Shown: positions 17,053 to 26,142 of the stretch, in pieces
How positions within the stretch are numbered: the stretch's first letter is position 1
How the letters are laid out: every line of letters starts with the position of its first letter
NCBI GenBank assembly: GCA_942491115.1
Contig: CALNZV010000004.1
Location: 248,001-312,000, forward strand
Length of the DNA stretch: 64,000 nucleotides
Source of the DNA: CALNZV01 sp942491115
GTDB taxonomy: Bacteria > Desulfobacterota > Desulfobacteria > Desulfobacterales > UBA5852
Direction of reading: 5' to 3'
Made by a program: the position numbers and the translations under genes
Notes under the pieces: model-generated
What the model was told of the DNA's origin: nothing
What the model saw: only the letters and a program-made list of their open reading frames with translations
The model's database searches: none

Positions 17053-17081
17053 ACGTTAGCCAAATCCCTTTGACATGTCAA
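17053..17081 (-). promoter_or_regulatory. Candidate promoter with palindromic -35 region, for the hydantoinase gene
   Basis: On the minus strand TTGACA (17081-17076), a 17-base spacer and TAACGT precede the hydantoinase start by about 75 bases. The -35 box is half of the perfect 12-base palindrome TTGACATGTCAA (17070-17081), which could also be an operator. It lies in the 347-base gap shared with the divergent YihY gene; nothing else was recognised there. Confidence 0.35.
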
Positions 17082-17323
17082 TCCATTGCGGGGGAAACCC
17101 ACAGCCATCAACCGATGGGGCCACCGATCCATCCCCCGAGGGTCCCATTGCCGGACCCTTTACAATCCGGCAGCCAGTTGGTACCCTCACGGGCAGTCGC
17201 CGTTCCATCGGGCATGGCGGGAGGAATCGCCTCTTGGCGGCACGTCGTATGGTCTCCCCCTATCAATGGCGGTTTCAAGAGGGCTTCGGGCGGCGGCGGC
17301 CGCTCGTGAAAGGATCGTCATCC

Positions 17324-18682
17324 ATGGGCGCCGGAAATGGACTGCTTTCCTCAGCCAATCGGTATGCCTCCACCGATATCTGGCGTATCCGCCTCGACGA
17401 GCGTTCGGCTCCGGCGGCTCTCGGCATCCGGTTCCTTCGGGTCATCCTGCTGGTCATCAAAGGCTACCGGGAAGACCGCTGCATTCAAAGAGCCTCCTCA
17501 CTGACCTTCTACACCCTGCTGTCGATCGTTCCCGTCGCTGCCATGGCTTTCGGCATTGCCAAGGGGTTCGGATTCGAAAGAACCCTGGAGCGGCAAGTGT
17601 ACGAATGGCTTGCCGGCTGGGAAGACGTGGCCAAACAGGTGGTCGCCTTCGCCCACTCCTTTCTCGATACGGTTCAGGGCGGGGTCATCGCCGGCATCGG
17701 CCTGGTCTTGCTGCTCTGGACCGTGATCCGGGTGTTGAGCAATATCGAAACCGCCCTTAACGACATTTGGCAGGTCAGTGCACCTCGAAGCCTCGGCCGA
17801 AAGTTCAGCGATTACCTGGCCTTTATCCTGATCAGTCCCATCATGGTGCTCCTGTCGAGTAGTGTGACGGTCATGTTGACGAGCCAGGTCGCCCTCGCTA
17901 CGGAGCGGTTTGCCTTCCTGAACGTCGTCAGTCCGGTCATTTCGCTCGGGTTCAAGTTCATTCCCTACCTCTTGGTGTGGCTCTTGCTCTCGGCCGTTTA
18001 CATCTTGATGCCCAATACCAAGGTGCGGCTCTTTCCCGGACTTCTTGCCGGGGTCATCGCGGGGACGGGGTACCAGCTGATTCAGTGGGCATACATCACG
18101 TTTCAACTCGGGGCGTCGAAATACAATGCCATCTACGGCAGCTTTGCGGCCCTGCCCCTTTTTCTGATATGGCTTCAGACGAGCTGGGTCATCGTGCTTG
18201 TGGGAGCGGAGATCTCCTATGCCGTTCAGAACGTTGATGCCTATGAATACGGTCCCGACAGCGCCAATGCCAGTCCGGCACTCAGGAAGATCGTGGCCCT
18301 CCGAATCCTCCACCTGATCGTTCAGCGGTTTTCGGGTGACGCCATCCCTCTTACCGCCGAAGCGATCAGCGGTCTGTTGAAACTGCCCCTTCGACTTACC
18401 CGCCTGGTGATCGGGGAGCTTCTGGAGAGCGGTGTGATCGTGGAAACCACCATCCTCGGTACCCGGGGGCAGTGTACCTATGTGCCGGGACGCGATACCG
18501 ATGGGTTGACGGTCAGCAAAGTGATTCAGGCTCTGGAAGACAGAGGTATTTCCGACATCCCCATGGATGAAAACACGGAAGAAACCGCTTTCGTCAAGGT
18601 GCTCGAAGACCTTCGCGATGCCCTGGAACAGTCGCCGGCTAATATTCGGATCAAGGATATCCGGCCGGCACCGTCGGATTGA
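17324..18682 (+). CDS. YihY/BrkB family inner-membrane protein
   Basis: A 452-residue protein. Residues about 40-330 are the YihY/UPF0761 domain with six membrane helices (RASSLTFYTLLSIVPVAAMAF; YGSFAALPLFLIWLQTSWVIV). The family is often annotated ribonuclease BN in error. A C-terminal cytoplasmic part of about 120 residues has a winged-helix-like segment (AEAISGLLKLPLRLTRLVI) found in longer YihY proteins. The start follows AAAGGA with a ten-base gap; extending the frame to 17075 adds 83 non-conserved residues over the divergent promoter region. Function is unknown, with transport or envelope stability suggested for relatives. Confidence 0.85.
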   Translation: MGAGNGLLSSANRYASTDIWRIRLDERSAPAALGIRFLRVILLVIKGYREDRCIQRASSLTFYTLLSIVPVAAMAFGIAKGFGFERTLERQVYEWLAGWEDVAKQVVAFAHSFLDTVQGGVIAGIGLVLLLWTVIRVLSNIETALNDIWQVSAPRSLGRKFSDYLAFILISPIMVLLSSSVTVMLTSQVALATERFAFLNVVSPVISLGFKFIPYLLVWLLLSAVYILMPNTKVRLFPGLLAGVIAGTGYQLIQWAYITFQLGASKYNAIYGSFAALPLFLIWLQTSWVIVLVGAEISYAVQNVDAYEYGPDSANASPALRKIVALRILHLIVQRFSGDAIPLTAEAISGLLKLPLRLTRLVIGELLESGVIVETTILGTRGQCTYVPGRDTDGLTVSKVIQALEDRGISDIPMDENTEETAFVKVLEDLRDALEQSPANIRIKDIRPAPSD

Positions 18683-18715
18683 GGGAGCGCATACCCCGCC
18701 GGAAAAGGAGCGGTA

Positions 18716-19636
18716 ATGGCAACGACCCCTTTCTTATCGACCAAAGAAGTGGCGAAGTACCTCTGCGTCAACGAAAAGATGGTTTACACCCTGGTTTCCG
18801 ACAAAGCCCTGCCGGCCACCAAAATCACCGGCAAGTGGTTGTTTCCGAAGCACCTCGTGGATCAGTGGATCGAGGCCAACACCATCAATTTCCCGGATTT
18901 CCCGGAACCGTCGTCGGCCCAGGGCCTCGTGGTCATCGCCGGCAGTGACGACCCCCTCATCGAACGCACGGTGGTGCTGTTCAACCGGCACCAGGCAGAC
19001 ATCCTTGCGGTCATCGGCAATCTCGGCAGTCTCGGCGGCCTCAGAGCACTGCGCCGGCATCTATGCCACATGGCTGCGAGCCATTTGCTCCAGGACGAGA
19101 ACGCCGACGAGTACAATTTCGATGTCGCTGACCGGGAGTTGGACAAGCAGCCCGCCGTGGTGAACTTCTGCCGACGGGAGCAGGGGCTGATTGTGGCCGC
19201 GGGAAATCCTAAAGATATAAGTGGTATTGGTGACTTGAGCCGCCGAGATATCCGTCTGATCAATCGCCCCGAAGGAACCGGTACGCGGGTGCTGCTTGAT
19301 CGAGAGCTCAGCGCCGCCGGATTGGATTCCGGCAGGATCGACGGTTACGAAGACCTCGCTCCCCGCCATCTGGACGTGGCCATCGAGATTCTGCAGGGGC
19401 GGGCGGACGTCGGAATGGGCATCCGTGCGGTGGCGGCCCTGCTGGGGCTGGATTTCATTCCCATCCGTTGGGAGCGGTTTGATCTGCTGATCAGCAAAGA
19501 CCGGTTCTTCGAGCCGGGGATTCAGCGGTTTCTCGGTTTTTTGCATGAGCCGTCGTTTCGGGAGGCTGCTGGCAGCCTAAGCGGCTATGGCATCGATTTG
19601 TCAGGGAAGATGCTGTTTCCGGGGCAAGACGGCTGA
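18716..19636 (+). CDS. One-component regulator: excisionase-type HTH + PBP-like domain
   Basis: A 306-residue protein. Residues 1-60 are a MerR/excisionase-type helix-turn-helix (LSTKEVAKYLCVNEKMVYTLVSDKALPATKITGKWLF). Residues about 85-290 match the periplasmic-binding-protein-like domain (PF12727) that occurs with MoeA and ModE-like proteins, including INRPEGTGTRVLLDREL. There is no signal peptide, so it should act in the cytoplasm, probably sensing a small oxyanion or cofactor-related ligand and binding DNA. It begins 33 bases after the YihY gene and may share its transcript. The ligand is unknown. Confidence 0.8.
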   Translation: MATTPFLSTKEVAKYLCVNEKMVYTLVSDKALPATKITGKWLFPKHLVDQWIEANTINFPDFPEPSSAQGLVVIAGSDDPLIERTVVLFNRHQADILAVIGNLGSLGGLRALRRHLCHMAASHLLQDENADEYNFDVADRELDKQPAVVNFCRREQGLIVAAGNPKDISGIGDLSRRDIRLINRPEGTGTRVLLDRELSAAGLDSGRIDGYEDLAPRHLDVAIEILQGRADVGMGIRAVAALLGLDFIPIRWERFDLLISKDRFFEPGIQRFLGFLHEPSFREAAGSLSGYGIDLSGKMLFPGQDG

Positions 19637-19688
19637 TTGGCCCAGGCGGGTGCTATCCGCCACCAAACCCGGCAATGCGGGACAGACG

Positions 19689-20843
19689 CTACCGCCGGTA
19701 CACCCGGGGCACCCTGCCGCGGTTGGTAAACACCACTTCGTAGTTGATGGTTCCTAAGAGACCTGCCATCTCGTCAGCCGTCATGCTGGCCAGCCCCTGG
19801 CGGCCCAGGATCACCACCTCGTCCCCCGTCTGGGCTCCGGGGATCCCCCCCACATCGATCATGGTCAGATCCATGCACACGCGACCAGCAATGGGTGCCC
19901 GTTTTCCCCTCACCAGCATCCAGCCCCGATTGGAGAGGCGCCGCTGAAGGCCGTCGGCATAGCCCACCGGAACGGTTGCAATCCGGGTGGGTGCCTCGGT
20001 TTCGTGGGTCATCCCGTAGCTCACGGGAAAGCCCGCCGGAACGGCCTTGAGGTGGATGATCCGTGACTTGAGGCTCATGGCAGGGGTCAGGGAAATGCGG
20101 TTTCGGTCCACATCCGCAGACGGATAGAGACCGTAGACGGATATCCCCGGTCGAACCGCGTCCAGGTGGGTTTCCGGCATATCGATGGTGGCCGCGCTGT
20201 TGGCGGCATGGCGCATCGGCGGCTCGAATCCCCGGCGGCGCAGGTGGTCGAGGAGCCCCATGAAAAGGTCGAACTGGAGCCTGGAAAAGGATTTGTCCCT
20301 GCTGTCGGCATCGGCGAAGTGGGTATAGATGCCCTCCAGTTCGATATGGCGGAGTCGATCGATGTCGAGAATCTCCTCAACCGGCCCAGAGCCGCTTCCC
20401 GGTGACCCGCAGTCCGGCAGCAGGCCCAGGCGCCCCATACCGGTATCTATTTTGACATGAATGGAAATGGATTCCCCGGACCGCCGGGCTGATGCCGACA
20501 ACCGGGATGCCGACTCAAGGGAAGAGACGCTCTGGGTGAGGCGGTATTCCCACAGGTGGTGGGTGATGGACGGCCCGGTTGGGCTTAGGACCAGAATCGG
20601 GGCATCGATCCCCGCTTCTCTGAGCGCCACGCCCTCGTGAGCCCGGGCCACCGCTAACCGCTCCGCCCCGTTGGCAAGGGCGATGTTGGCCGTTTCCACC
20701 GCTCCGTGGCCATAGCCGTCGGCTTTGACCACCGCCATGACTAGAGCGCTTTTTTCGGTGATTCGACGAAGCGCTCCCACGTTGGCAGCAATGGCGGCAA
20801 GATCGATTTCACACCACAGATCGGGGTCTTTCAACGGCACCAT
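19689..20843 (-). CDS. alr: Alanine racemase
   Basis: A 384-residue PLP enzyme with the fold III signature AVVKADGYGHG (PLP lysine Lys40) and the opposite-face Tyr in PVSYGMTHE. The C-terminal beta domain includes RVCMDLTMIDVG and ends GTINYEVVFTNRGRVPRVY. Alr interconverts L- and D-alanine to supply D-Ala for peptidoglycan. Length is typical. It lies 43 bases downstream of the thiolase gene on the same strand, although the functions are unrelated. Confidence 0.96.
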   Translation of the reverse strand: MVPLKDPDLWCEIDLAAIAANVGALRRITEKSALVMAVVKADGYGHGAVETANIALANGAERLAVARAHEGVALREAGIDAPILVLSPTGPSITHHLWEYRLTQSVSSLESASRLSASARRSGESISIHVKIDTGMGRLGLLPDCGSPGSGSGPVEEILDIDRLRHIELEGIYTHFADADSRDKSFSRLQFDLFMGLLDHLRRRGFEPPMRHAANSAATIDMPETHLDAVRPGISVYGLYPSADVDRNRISLTPAMSLKSRIIHLKAVPAGFPVSYGMTHETEAPTRIATVPVGYADGLQRRLSNRGWMLVRGKRAPIAGRVCMDLTMIDVGGIPGAQTGDEVVILGRQGLASMTADEMAGLLGTINYEVVFTNRGRVPRVYRR

Positions 20844-20886
20844 AGGACAGGACTCCAGGGTCGGGCAGCAGCGGTTTCCAACGGCG

Positions 20887-22140
20887 TCAGTCCGTCACCT
20901 CCAGGGCACAGGCCATGGATACGCCCCCGCCGCCGCAGAGGGTTGCCAGGCCGAGGGATTTTCCCCGCTGCCTCATGGCATGGAGCAGGGTCACCATGAT
21001 CCGTGCGCCCGTTGCCCCCACCGGATGCCCCAGTCCGATCCCCGATCCCTTCACGTTGGTGATGGTCCGATCGAATCCCAGGTCCCTTTCGCAGGCGATG
21101 TATTGGGCGGCGAAGGCCTCGTTGACCTCAACGAGCTCGAAGTCGGGTATGTTAAGGCCGCCCTTGTCCATGAGGTCGCGAACGGCAGGAACCGGCGAAA
21201 TCCCCATTACCGACGGATGGCAGGCGCCCTTGCCGACCGCCCGGATTCGGGCCAGAGGCTCAAGGTTGAGATCCCGGGCTCGATCGATTGACATGATGAC
21301 CATGGCCGCCGCCCCGTCATTGATGCCGCTCGAGTTGCCGGCGGTGACTTTTCCGATATCTGGAACGAAGGCGGGCGGCAGCTTTTTCAGGTCCTCCATG
21401 GTCAGTCCCGGCCTCACGTGTTCGTCTTGATCGAAGCGAGCCGGTGGCTGGCGTTTTTGTGGAATCTCCACGGGGACGATCTCCTCTGAAAAGGTGCCGT
21501 CCGAGGCGGCCCGATGGGCCAGCTGGTGGCTTCGGAGCGCCACCTCGTCCATTTCCTCCCGGCTGATGTCGTAGTGCTGGGCGACGAATTCGGCCGTGTG
21601 ACCCATGATATAGGGCTTGCCCTTGAAAAGGGAGAGGGGAGGCACCTCCGAATCGACCGGGCCGTCTTCCGGGTGGGGAATCAAGTGGGAGCCGCAGTGG
21701 AGGGCCCGAATCATGGAATCGACAAACACCGAGTCCTGAATACGGCATCCCCAGCGGGCGTTATCGACGGTATAGGGAGCTCCGGACATATGTTCCACGC
21801 CCCCGGCCAGAATGATGTCCCCCATGCCGGCCTGGATCATTGCCATCCCCGATAGCACGGCCTCCATTCCCGAAATGCAGACCCGGTTGACAGTCACTGC
21901 CGGTACGGTTTCCGGTATCCCGGCCATAAGGGCGCCGATCCGGGTAACATTGAGCGTATCCGTGGGTTCCAGACAACAGCCGAAGCGGACATCATCGATG
22001 TGGGCCGGATCGATGCCGGCGCGGACGACGGCCTCCTTCATCGCGATGCTGGCAATAACGGCAGCGTTCATGGGTTTCAGGGCGCCACCGAAGGTACCGA
22101 TGGCGGTTCGGCAGGCGGATACGATGACGACATCCTTCAT
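20887..22140 (-). CDS. Acetyl-CoA acetyltransferase (thiolase)
   Basis: A 417-residue thiolase. Nucleophilic Cys88 lies in VNRVCISGMEA, the His of NEAFAAQ and the pair GHPVGATGARI plus CGGGGVSMA complete the active site. It either condenses two acetyl-CoA or cleaves 3-ketoacyl-CoA. No hydroxyacyl-CoA dehydrogenase or PHB gene is close by, so direction cannot be settled. It is about 25 residues longer than typical biosynthetic thiolases. AGGAGAAGGA lies just before the ATG; an earlier start at 22197 is not needed. A fair promoter lies about 90 bases upstream. Confidence 0.92.
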   Translation of the reverse strand: MKDVVIVSACRTAIGTFGGALKPMNAAVIASIAMKEAVVRAGIDPAHIDDVRFGCCLEPTDTLNVTRIGALMAGIPETVPAVTVNRVCISGMEAVLSGMAMIQAGMGDIILAGGVEHMSGAPYTVDNARWGCRIQDSVFVDSMIRALHCGSHLIPHPEDGPVDSEVPPLSLFKGKPYIMGHTAEFVAQHYDISREEMDEVALRSHQLAHRAASDGTFSEEIVPVEIPQKRQPPARFDQDEHVRPGLTMEDLKKLPPAFVPDIGKVTAGNSSGINDGAAAMVIMSIDRARDLNLEPLARIRAVGKGACHPSVMGISPVPAVRDLMDKGGLNIPDFELVEVNEAFAAQYIACERDLGFDRTITNVKGSGIGLGHPVGATGARIMVTLLHAMRQRGKSLGLATLCGGGGVSMACALEVTD

Positions 22141-22228
22141 TTCCTTCTCCTTGGAGTAGGGGCATTGACGGTTGCCCCTCCCGCGATTTCCAACCATCGG
22201 GGGCAGGGCACTTCAGGCTTACAGAGGA

Positions 22229-22257
22229 ACGGTAGAGGAAAGGCGCGAAATTGTCAA
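22229..22257 (-). promoter_or_regulatory. Candidate sigma-70 promoter for the thiolase gene
   Basis: Minus-strand TTGACA (22257-22252), a 17-base spacer and TACCGT. The -35 is perfect and the spacer optimal, but the -10 is poor. It sits in the 209-base gap between the thiolase and phoU genes and predicts a leader of about 80 bases. Confidence 0.42.
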
Positions 22258-22349
22258 AACGAAGATCGGACGCAGCGGCCTTGGGCGACCGGGAGGCGGA
22301 AGGACGGGGACGGCCTGAGGACCTATCCGTGGGGCGTGGGCAGGGGTCG

Positions 22350-23009
22350 TCAGGAAATGGCGGTGTGCCGAACGATTTCCCCTTCGATCAGGTAAATCAC
22401 TTCCTCTGCAATGTTGGTCGCATGGTCGGCAATGCGTTCAAGATGGCGGGAGATCAGATACAGGTTGATCAGATAGGTGATGTCCTCGGATTCGGGCTTC
22501 ATCAGCTCCCGGATATACCGATAGGCTTCCCGATGGATTTCATCCACTTCATCGTCTAGGACGACCACCTTGAAGGCCCTGTCCTCATCCATATTGACGA
22601 GGGCGTCAAGGCTGGTTTTGAGCATGGACTCCACCTTGTCCGCCATGGGCGTGTAGTCGAAATAGAATCGGGACGACCCTTGTTTAGCCATGGTCGCCAC
22701 CCGCTCGGCGATGTTGACGGCCTCGTCGGCGATTCGCTCCAGGTCGTTGTTGATTTTGATGACGGCGATCAGAAACCGCAAGTCGATGGCCACCGGCTGG
22801 TGAAGGGCCATCACTTTGAGGCATTCTTCTTCGATTTCCACTTCCATTTCATCGATTTCGAAATCCGACTGGATGATGCGACGGGCCACTTCGTCATCAA
22901 TGCTTTCGATGGCCTGGCTGGCCCAGCGGACCCGCTCCTCCACCGTTGCCCCGAGGGAGAGGATCATTTTTTTTATCTTATCCAATTCCTTGTGGAAGTG
23001 TTTGGCCAT
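22350..23009 (-). CDS. phoU: Phosphate-signalling complex protein PhoU
   Basis: A 219-residue all-helical protein with the duplicated PhoU domain. Each half has the metal-binding E/DxxxD-type motif: DEVARRIIQSDFEIDEMEVEIEE in the first and VLDDEVDEIHREAYRYI in the second. PhoU links the Pst phosphate transporter to PhoR and represses the regulon when phosphate is plentiful. Here it stands apart from pst genes and about 13 kb from the PhoR/PhoB-like pair. GGAG precedes the ATG. Confidence 0.95.
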   Translation of the reverse strand: MAKHFHKELDKIKKMILSLGATVEERVRWASQAIESIDDEVARRIIQSDFEIDEMEVEIEEECLKVMALHQPVAIDLRFLIAVIKINNDLERIADEAVNIAERVATMAKQGSSRFYFDYTPMADKVESMLKTSLDALVNMDEDRAFKVVVLDDEVDEIHREAYRYIRELMKPESEDITYLINLYLISRHLERIADHATNIAEEVIYLIEGEIVRHTAIS

Positions 23010-23316
23010 TGGCGGTCTCCAGGGTTCTGCCCGATTGGGGGGTCATCGCCACCGCGCCTTTCAGGGACCCGCGGGGTGACAGGGATTCGAAGCGACGGTT
23101 CACGAGGGCCAAGGGAAAAGCAGCCCACTATCCATCCCTCAAACGTGCTAGAATTTCATTAGGAACGCATTTCCATTCCCCGTCATCGGCCCTGAAACGG
23201 CCCGGAGGGATCGTGAGCGTCCAAGATCGACAGACCTTGCGTCTACAGATCAAGGGAGCGCGGATTTTGCCGAGTGGGCGTCGGTCGATCGGCGCCCGCG
23301 TCTTTATAACACGAAA

Positions 23317-23345
23317 TTACAATGGATTTAACGACGGATTAACAT
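23317..23345 (+). promoter_or_regulatory. Weak candidate promoter for the PHP-glycosyltransferase gene
   Basis: TTACAA, 17 bases and TAACAT lie in the AT-rich middle of the 426-base gap between phoU and the fusion gene, with a predicted leader of about 85 bases. Both boxes deviate from consensus. No other gene or repeat was recognised in this gap, which must also hold the phoU promoter. Confidence 0.3.
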
Positions 23346-23435
23346 ACCCGTGTGCCTATTGGGCAGGGTTGCGGGGCCCTCGGGTGCCGGACGGGTCTGG
23401 ACAACAGGTAATCACCTCAACAAAGGCGGCTCTTG

Positions 23436-25871
23436 ATGCGCATCGATTTGCACGTCCACACCAAATACTCCAGACGACCCTCGGCCTGGATATTGAAAAA
23501 GATCGGCTGCCCCGAGAGCTTTACCGAGCCGTTGGCGGTCTATCAGAAAGCCAAGGCCCGGGGCATGACCCATGTTACCATCACCGATCACAATCGGATC
23601 GATGGCGCCCTGGAAATCGCCCATCTGCCCGACACTTTTGTCAGTGAGGAAATCACCACCTATTTCCCCGAGGACAGCTGCAAGCTCCACGTGCTCGCCC
23701 TCGACATCACAGAGGCTCAGCATGAGGACATCCAGAGGCTGAGGCAGAACCTGTTCGACCTGGTGGCCTATCTCCGGGAGCAGGAGATCACCCATGTGCT
23801 GGCCCATCCCCTCTATGGCGTCAATGACCGGCTGACCGTCGAGCATTTTGAGCAGACCCTGGTGCTATTCAACCATTTCGAAATGAACGGCGCTCGAAAC
23901 GATGCCGCCAACGACTGTCTGGAAAAAGTGGTGCGCCAATTGACGCCGGAATGCCTTTCAAGACTGGCCGATCGATACGGCATAGACCCACACGGAGACA
24001 CGCCGTGGAAGAAGTGCCTGACCGGAGGATCCGACGACCACAGTTCCTTGAATATCGCCAGGACTTATACGGACATACCGGGGGCCCAGTCGGTCGCCGA
24101 CGCACTGATGGCCTTGAAGGAGGGGAGGACCGCACCCGTCCGATGCCCCCCGACTCCGGAAACCATGGGCCACAATCTCTACAGCATTGCGTTTCAATAC
24201 TACCGAAGTGAGCTCAATCTGGGGCGCTACACCTCTAAGGATCTCCTTCTTCAATTTTGCGACCGCACCCTCCTGGGCGGCGTCCAGGAAGAGGGACGGG
24301 GATTTCTGGCCAAGGTAACCTATTTGATCAGCTCCAGGCGTCGTTCGAAGCAGCGTTCCAAGGCCCCCGAAAACCTGTTGGATCTGCTCCGAAACGAGAC
24401 CTGTCGTCTTCTCTGGGACGATCCTGGGCTCAGAGAGATTGCCATCGATGAATCGGACCGACAGCCCGTCGAGGCGGCCTTTTTCGATTTTGTCAACCGG
24501 GTGTCAAATCGGGCCCTTGCCAGCTTCGCCGACCAGTCATTAGGGCAACTGGTCGCCGCCAACGTATTCAGCGTCTTTAATCTATTAGGCACGGCCGGGG
24601 GGCTCTACACCTTTTTGTCCCCCTATTTTATCGCGTTTTCTCTGTTTTCGAGAGACCGCTTCTTTAGCCGGGAGATCGCCGATCGTTTCAATCTGCCCGG
24701 GACCACCCCCAAAAACCTCTGTGTAGCGGTGTTTACCGACACCTTCCATGACACCAACGGTGTGGCGGCAGTCCTACAACAGCAGGTATACCATGCACTG
24801 GCCATCGGAAAGGCCTTGGAGGTGATCACTTGCGATGGCGGCAGCGGTGATCGTTTTCCCGAGGGGGTTCGCTATTTCAAGCCGGTGGGCACTTTCGAAC
24901 TGGCGGAGTACCCTGGTCTTAGCCTTCACTATCCGCCCATTATGGAGATTCTGCGTTACTGCTACGGTGCCGATATCGATCGGATCCACACAGCCACACC
25001 AGGGCCTCTGGGACTGGCGGCCCTGGCGGTGTCCAAAATACTGAAACTGCCCATTTCCGGAACCTATCACACGGCGTTGCCCCAATACGCCCAGTTCCTG
25101 ACCGGGGATTCGGTCATCGAAGAGCTGACTTGGAAATACATGCTGTGGTTCTACGATCAGATGGATGTCGTCTATGTGCCGTCGGAGGCCACGAGATCCG
25201 AACTCATCGACCGGGGGCTCAGGGCCGACAAGGTACAGTGCATTCCCCGCAGTATCGACACCCTTCGGTTCTCGCCCGAAAGGAGAAACGGCTTCTACGA
25301 ACGCAACTTCGGCATCCATTCCGCCCTCAAGTTTCTATACGTGGGTCGGATCTCAAAAGAAAAAAACCTGGACCTCCTGGCCGACGTATTCAAAGCTCTT
25401 GCCGAGTCGAGAGCGGACGTTCATTTGATCGTTGTCGGCGAAGGGCCTTATTTAAACGAAATGAAGGCCTTTCTCGACGGCACGCCCTGCACCTTCACCG
25501 GCCGTTTGGACGGGGACGAACTGGTGACCGCCTATGCCTCGAGCGACATCTTCGTGTTTCCCAGCACCACCGATACCCTGGGGAACGTGGTGCTCGAAGC
25601 CCAGGCCTGCGGCCTTCCGGTTGTGGTCACCGATCAGGGGGGGCCCATGGAAAATATGATTCACGACGAGACCGGGCTCGTGGTCAAGGCCAACAGCAAG
25701 GAGAGTCTGCTAGATGCCCTTCTCTACCTGCTGGCCAATCCCGACCGATGCCGACAAATGGGGATGAGGGCTCGTCGATTGATGGAGGAGCGGTCCCTGG
25801 AGCCCTCTCTTCAGGATGCCGGTTTTCCCGGAGAGCCGGAATGGAAGGGCATCGGCGCCGCAGCAGTTTAG
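23436..25871 (+). CDS. PHP metal-dependent hydrolase fused to a GT4 glycosyltransferase
   Basis: An 811-residue two-enzyme fusion. Residues 1-230 are a PHP phosphoesterase domain with metal ligands in HVHTKYS (His6, His8), TITDHNR and GGSDDHS. Residues about 230-425 are a linker with a hydrophobic patch (GGLYTFLSPYFIAFSLFS) that may touch the membrane. Residues about 430-790 are a GT-B, family GT4 transferase: AVFTDTFHDTNGVA, FLYVGRISKEKNLDLLADVF, VVGEGP and TDTLGNVVLEAQACG. Stand-alone GT4 homologues of this type move hexoses onto lipids such as diacylglycerol. The ATG at 23436 is preceded by AAAGGCGG. The PHP half may process the sugar donor or the product; this is inference. Confidence 0.88.
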   Translation: MRIDLHVHTKYSRRPSAWILKKIGCPESFTEPLAVYQKAKARGMTHVTITDHNRIDGALEIAHLPDTFVSEEITTYFPEDSCKLHVLALDITEAQHEDIQRLRQNLFDLVAYLREQEITHVLAHPLYGVNDRLTVEHFEQTLVLFNHFEMNGARNDAANDCLEKVVRQLTPECLSRLADRYGIDPHGDTPWKKCLTGGSDDHSSLNIARTYTDIPGAQSVADALMALKEGRTAPVRCPPTPETMGHNLYSIAFQYYRSELNLGRYTSKDLLLQFCDRTLLGGVQEEGRGFLAKVTYLISSRRRSKQRSKAPENLLDLLRNETCRLLWDDPGLREIAIDESDRQPVEAAFFDFVNRVSNRALASFADQSLGQLVAANVFSVFNLLGTAGGLYTFLSPYFIAFSLFSRDRFFSREIADRFNLPGTTPKNLCVAVFTDTFHDTNGVAAVLQQQVYHALAIGKALEVITCDGGSGDRFPEGVRYFKPVGTFELAEYPGLSLHYPPIMEILRYCYGADIDRIHTATPGPLGLAALAVSKILKLPISGTYHTALPQYAQFLTGDSVIEELTWKYMLWFYDQMDVVYVPSEATRSELIDRGLRADKVQCIPRSIDTLRFSPERRNGFYERNFGIHSALKFLYVGRISKEKNLDLLADVFKALAESRADVHLIVVGEGPYLNEMKAFLDGTPCTFTGRLDGDELVTAYASSDIFVFPSTTDTLGNVVLEAQACGLPVVVTDQGGPMENMIHDETGLVVKANSKESLLDALLYLLANPDRCRQMGMRARRLMEERSLEPSLQDAGFPGEPEWKGIGAAAV

Positions 25872-26067
25872 CGATCGTGTGGCAACCGTCTGGAACCGGT
25901 GCTTTTCGATGCTCCCCAATCCCTCAATCCGGTAGACATCAGTCCCTTGAAAATCAAAAATTCTCTTGATTCCCTCCAATGCGATTCCCATACATGATAT
26001 ACTCCCAACGGTGTCGTCCCTGGGCGATGACACTGTTTGCCATCATCCGCAGGTGTCATCTGTGGGC

Positions 26068-26104
26068 GGCACCACCCGGTGCTGCAAATGCACCGGGTGG
26101 TGCC
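26068..26104 (+). promoter_or_regulatory. Perfect 15-bp hairpin in the PhoH-gene leader
   Basis: GGCACCACCCGGTGC and its exact complement are separated by the seven-base loop TGCAAAT, 38 bases before the PIN-PhoH start codon. No run of T follows, so it is not a standard terminator. It may stabilise or gate the leader RNA, or bind a protein as DNA. A vegetative-like TATACT lies upstream at 25998 without a good -35 box. The rest of the 271-base gap shows nothing clear. Confidence 0.6.
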
Positions 26105-26142
26105 GATGGATCGATTCAAGAATCGCCAGAAAGGGAAATTGA

